This document shows positions 5,082 through 5,806 of a stretch of DNA of 5,806 nt, piece after piece; position 1 is the first letter of the stretch, and every line of letters begins with the position of its first letter. This DNA comes from an uncultured Eubacteriales bacterium. Lineage in GTDB: Bacteria; Bacillota; Clostridia; Oscillospirales; Oscillospiraceae. The stretch covers positions 1-5,806 of the forward strand of contig URPI01000140.1 of NCBI GenBank assembly GCA_900549705.1. Reading direction: 5' to 3'. A program made the position numbers and the translations under genes. The notes under the pieces were generated by a model, which saw only the letters and a program-made list of their open reading frames with translations, was not told where the DNA came from and searched no databases.

Positions 5082-5806
5082 ATGATGCTCCTTATGATTT
5101 TGCTCCCCGCACTGGCGGGAATCCTGCTGCCCCTGGTGAAAAGCAAGCAGAACAAACACCTGGTAACCACCATCACCCTGGCTCTGGAAGCCATGCTGGC
5201 CTTTATCGTGCTGTTCTCCCCGGAGCGGGAGAGCGTGCTGCTTTCCATGACCGACAGCCTCACCGTCACCCTGGGGGTGGATAAGGTGAGCAAGCTCTTT
5301 GTGGCCATTGCCGCTTTCGGTTTCCTGCTGGTGGGCATTTACGCCTATCAGTACCTGAACCACGAAGAAAACGATGACAAATTCTTCTCCTTTTTCCTGC
5401 TGTCCCTGGCAGCGCTGGTGGGCATGGATTTCTCCCGGAACCTCATCACCATGTATTTGTTCTTTGAAATGATTACCCTGCTGAGTATGCCCCTGGTGCT
5501 CCACGACCGCACCCAGGAGGCCGTGCGGGGTGCGCTCAAGTACCTGTTCTATTCCGTGGCCGGTGCCTTTCTGGCACTGGGCTGCATCTTCTTCCTGAGC
5601 CGCTACTGCGACAGCCTGGACTTTGTTTCCGGCGGCACCCTGAACGCCGAAAAGGCCGCCGGTCACACCACCCTGATTCAGGTGGCGGTATTTCTGGGTG
5701 TGGTGGGCTTCGGTACGAAAGCCGGTATGTATCCCCTGCACGGCTGGCTCCCCACTGCCCACCCGGTTGCCCCCGCCCCCGCCTCCGCCGTCCTCTCCGG
5801 CATCAT
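5082..5806 (+). CDS. second NuoL/NuoM/MrpD-family antiporter-like subunit (3' partial)
   Basis: The open frame of 241 codons runs off the right edge, so about half of a typical 480-650 residue protein is seen. Helices include residues 2-18, 28-45, 70-90, 103-118, 122-140, 155-172 and 198-212. Glu129 in LFFEMITLLS and Lys213 in GTKAGMYPLHGWLPTAH match the helix 5 Glu and helix 7 Lys of the family. The following HPVAPAPASAVLSG is the strong PF00361 motif, in a form more like NuoM or hydrogenase-4 (HyfB/HycC) subunits than mrpD upstream. It starts six bases after the mrpD stop. AAAGGTGG (5063-5070) supports ATG 5082, though 5085 and 5094 are possible. It may replace the antiporter-like part of MrpA, or be an extra pump module. 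Confidence 0.88.
   Translation, partial: MMLLMILLPALAGILLPLVKSKQNKHLVTTITLALEAMLAFIVLFSPERESVLLSMTDSLTVTLGVDKVSKLFVAIAAFGFLLVGIYAYQYLNHEENDDKFFSFFLLSLAALVGMDFSRNLITMYLFFEMITLLSMPLVLHDRTQEAVRGALKYLFYSVAGAFLALGCIFFLSRYCDSLDFVSGGTLNAEKAAGHTTLIQVAVFLGVVGFGTKAGMYPLHGWLPTAHPVAPAPASAVLSGI

Overview
The window carries most of a plus-strand operon for a multisubunit Mrp-type monovalent cation/proton antiporter (positions 945 to the right edge), preceded by about 900 bases with no convincing gene. The genes have a GC-rich codon bias (CTG, GCC, CGG, GGC), strong AGGAGG-type ribosome binding sites, GTG as well as ATG starts and tight 1-14 base overlaps. The left end is AT-richer, with a consensus sigma-A promoter. 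This suggests a GC-rich Gram-positive of the Clostridia, plausibly Oscillospiraceae/Ruminococcaceae (Faecalibacterium-like). The assignment is an inference from style and from the hairpin-rich intergenic repeats; no marker gene is present.

Left part (1-944): a near-perfect extended -10 promoter (90-118) points right into a stretch without a believable protein. That stretch holds a cluster of AAAACAACC motifs around an 18-base palindrome (225-288), a Lys/Ala-like AAAGCA-rich tract (302-357), alternative small hairpins (352-437), two diverged copies of a hairpin repeat 103 bases apart (483-546 and 585-649), and a nested fold (674-767) in which a 13-pair stem encloses two further perfect hairpins. 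The ORFs crossing this stretch look accidental. A weaker extended -10 site (880-908) may be the proximal promoter of the operon.

Operon (945-5806+): mrpE, mrpF, mrpG, a short MbhD-type (DUF4040) protein, a fused MbhE-MrpB protein, mrpC, mrpD, and the first 241 codons of a second NuoL/NuoM/MrpD-family antiporter-like subunit that runs off the right edge. Order and domain content match the membrane arm of archaeal Mbh hydrogenases and 'Mbh-like' Mrp systems (MbhA-B-C-D-E-F-G-H) rather than the Bacillus mrpABCDEFG order. The large Bacillus-type MrpA is not present as one protein: its C-terminal domains are in the MbhD-like and MbhE-MrpB genes, and its antiporter-like part may be supplied by the last, truncated gene.

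Together the products would form a membrane complex exchanging Na+ (or K+) for H+. MrpD and the last subunit carry the Glu and Lys residues of the proton path, MrpC and the MbhD/MbhE domains form the neighbouring helix bundle, and MrpE, F, G and B complete the cation-handling side. Whether the complex is a stand-alone antiporter or is coupled to a redox module encoded to the right cannot be decided here. The operon is a recognisable family; the upstream structured region is the least explained part of the window.
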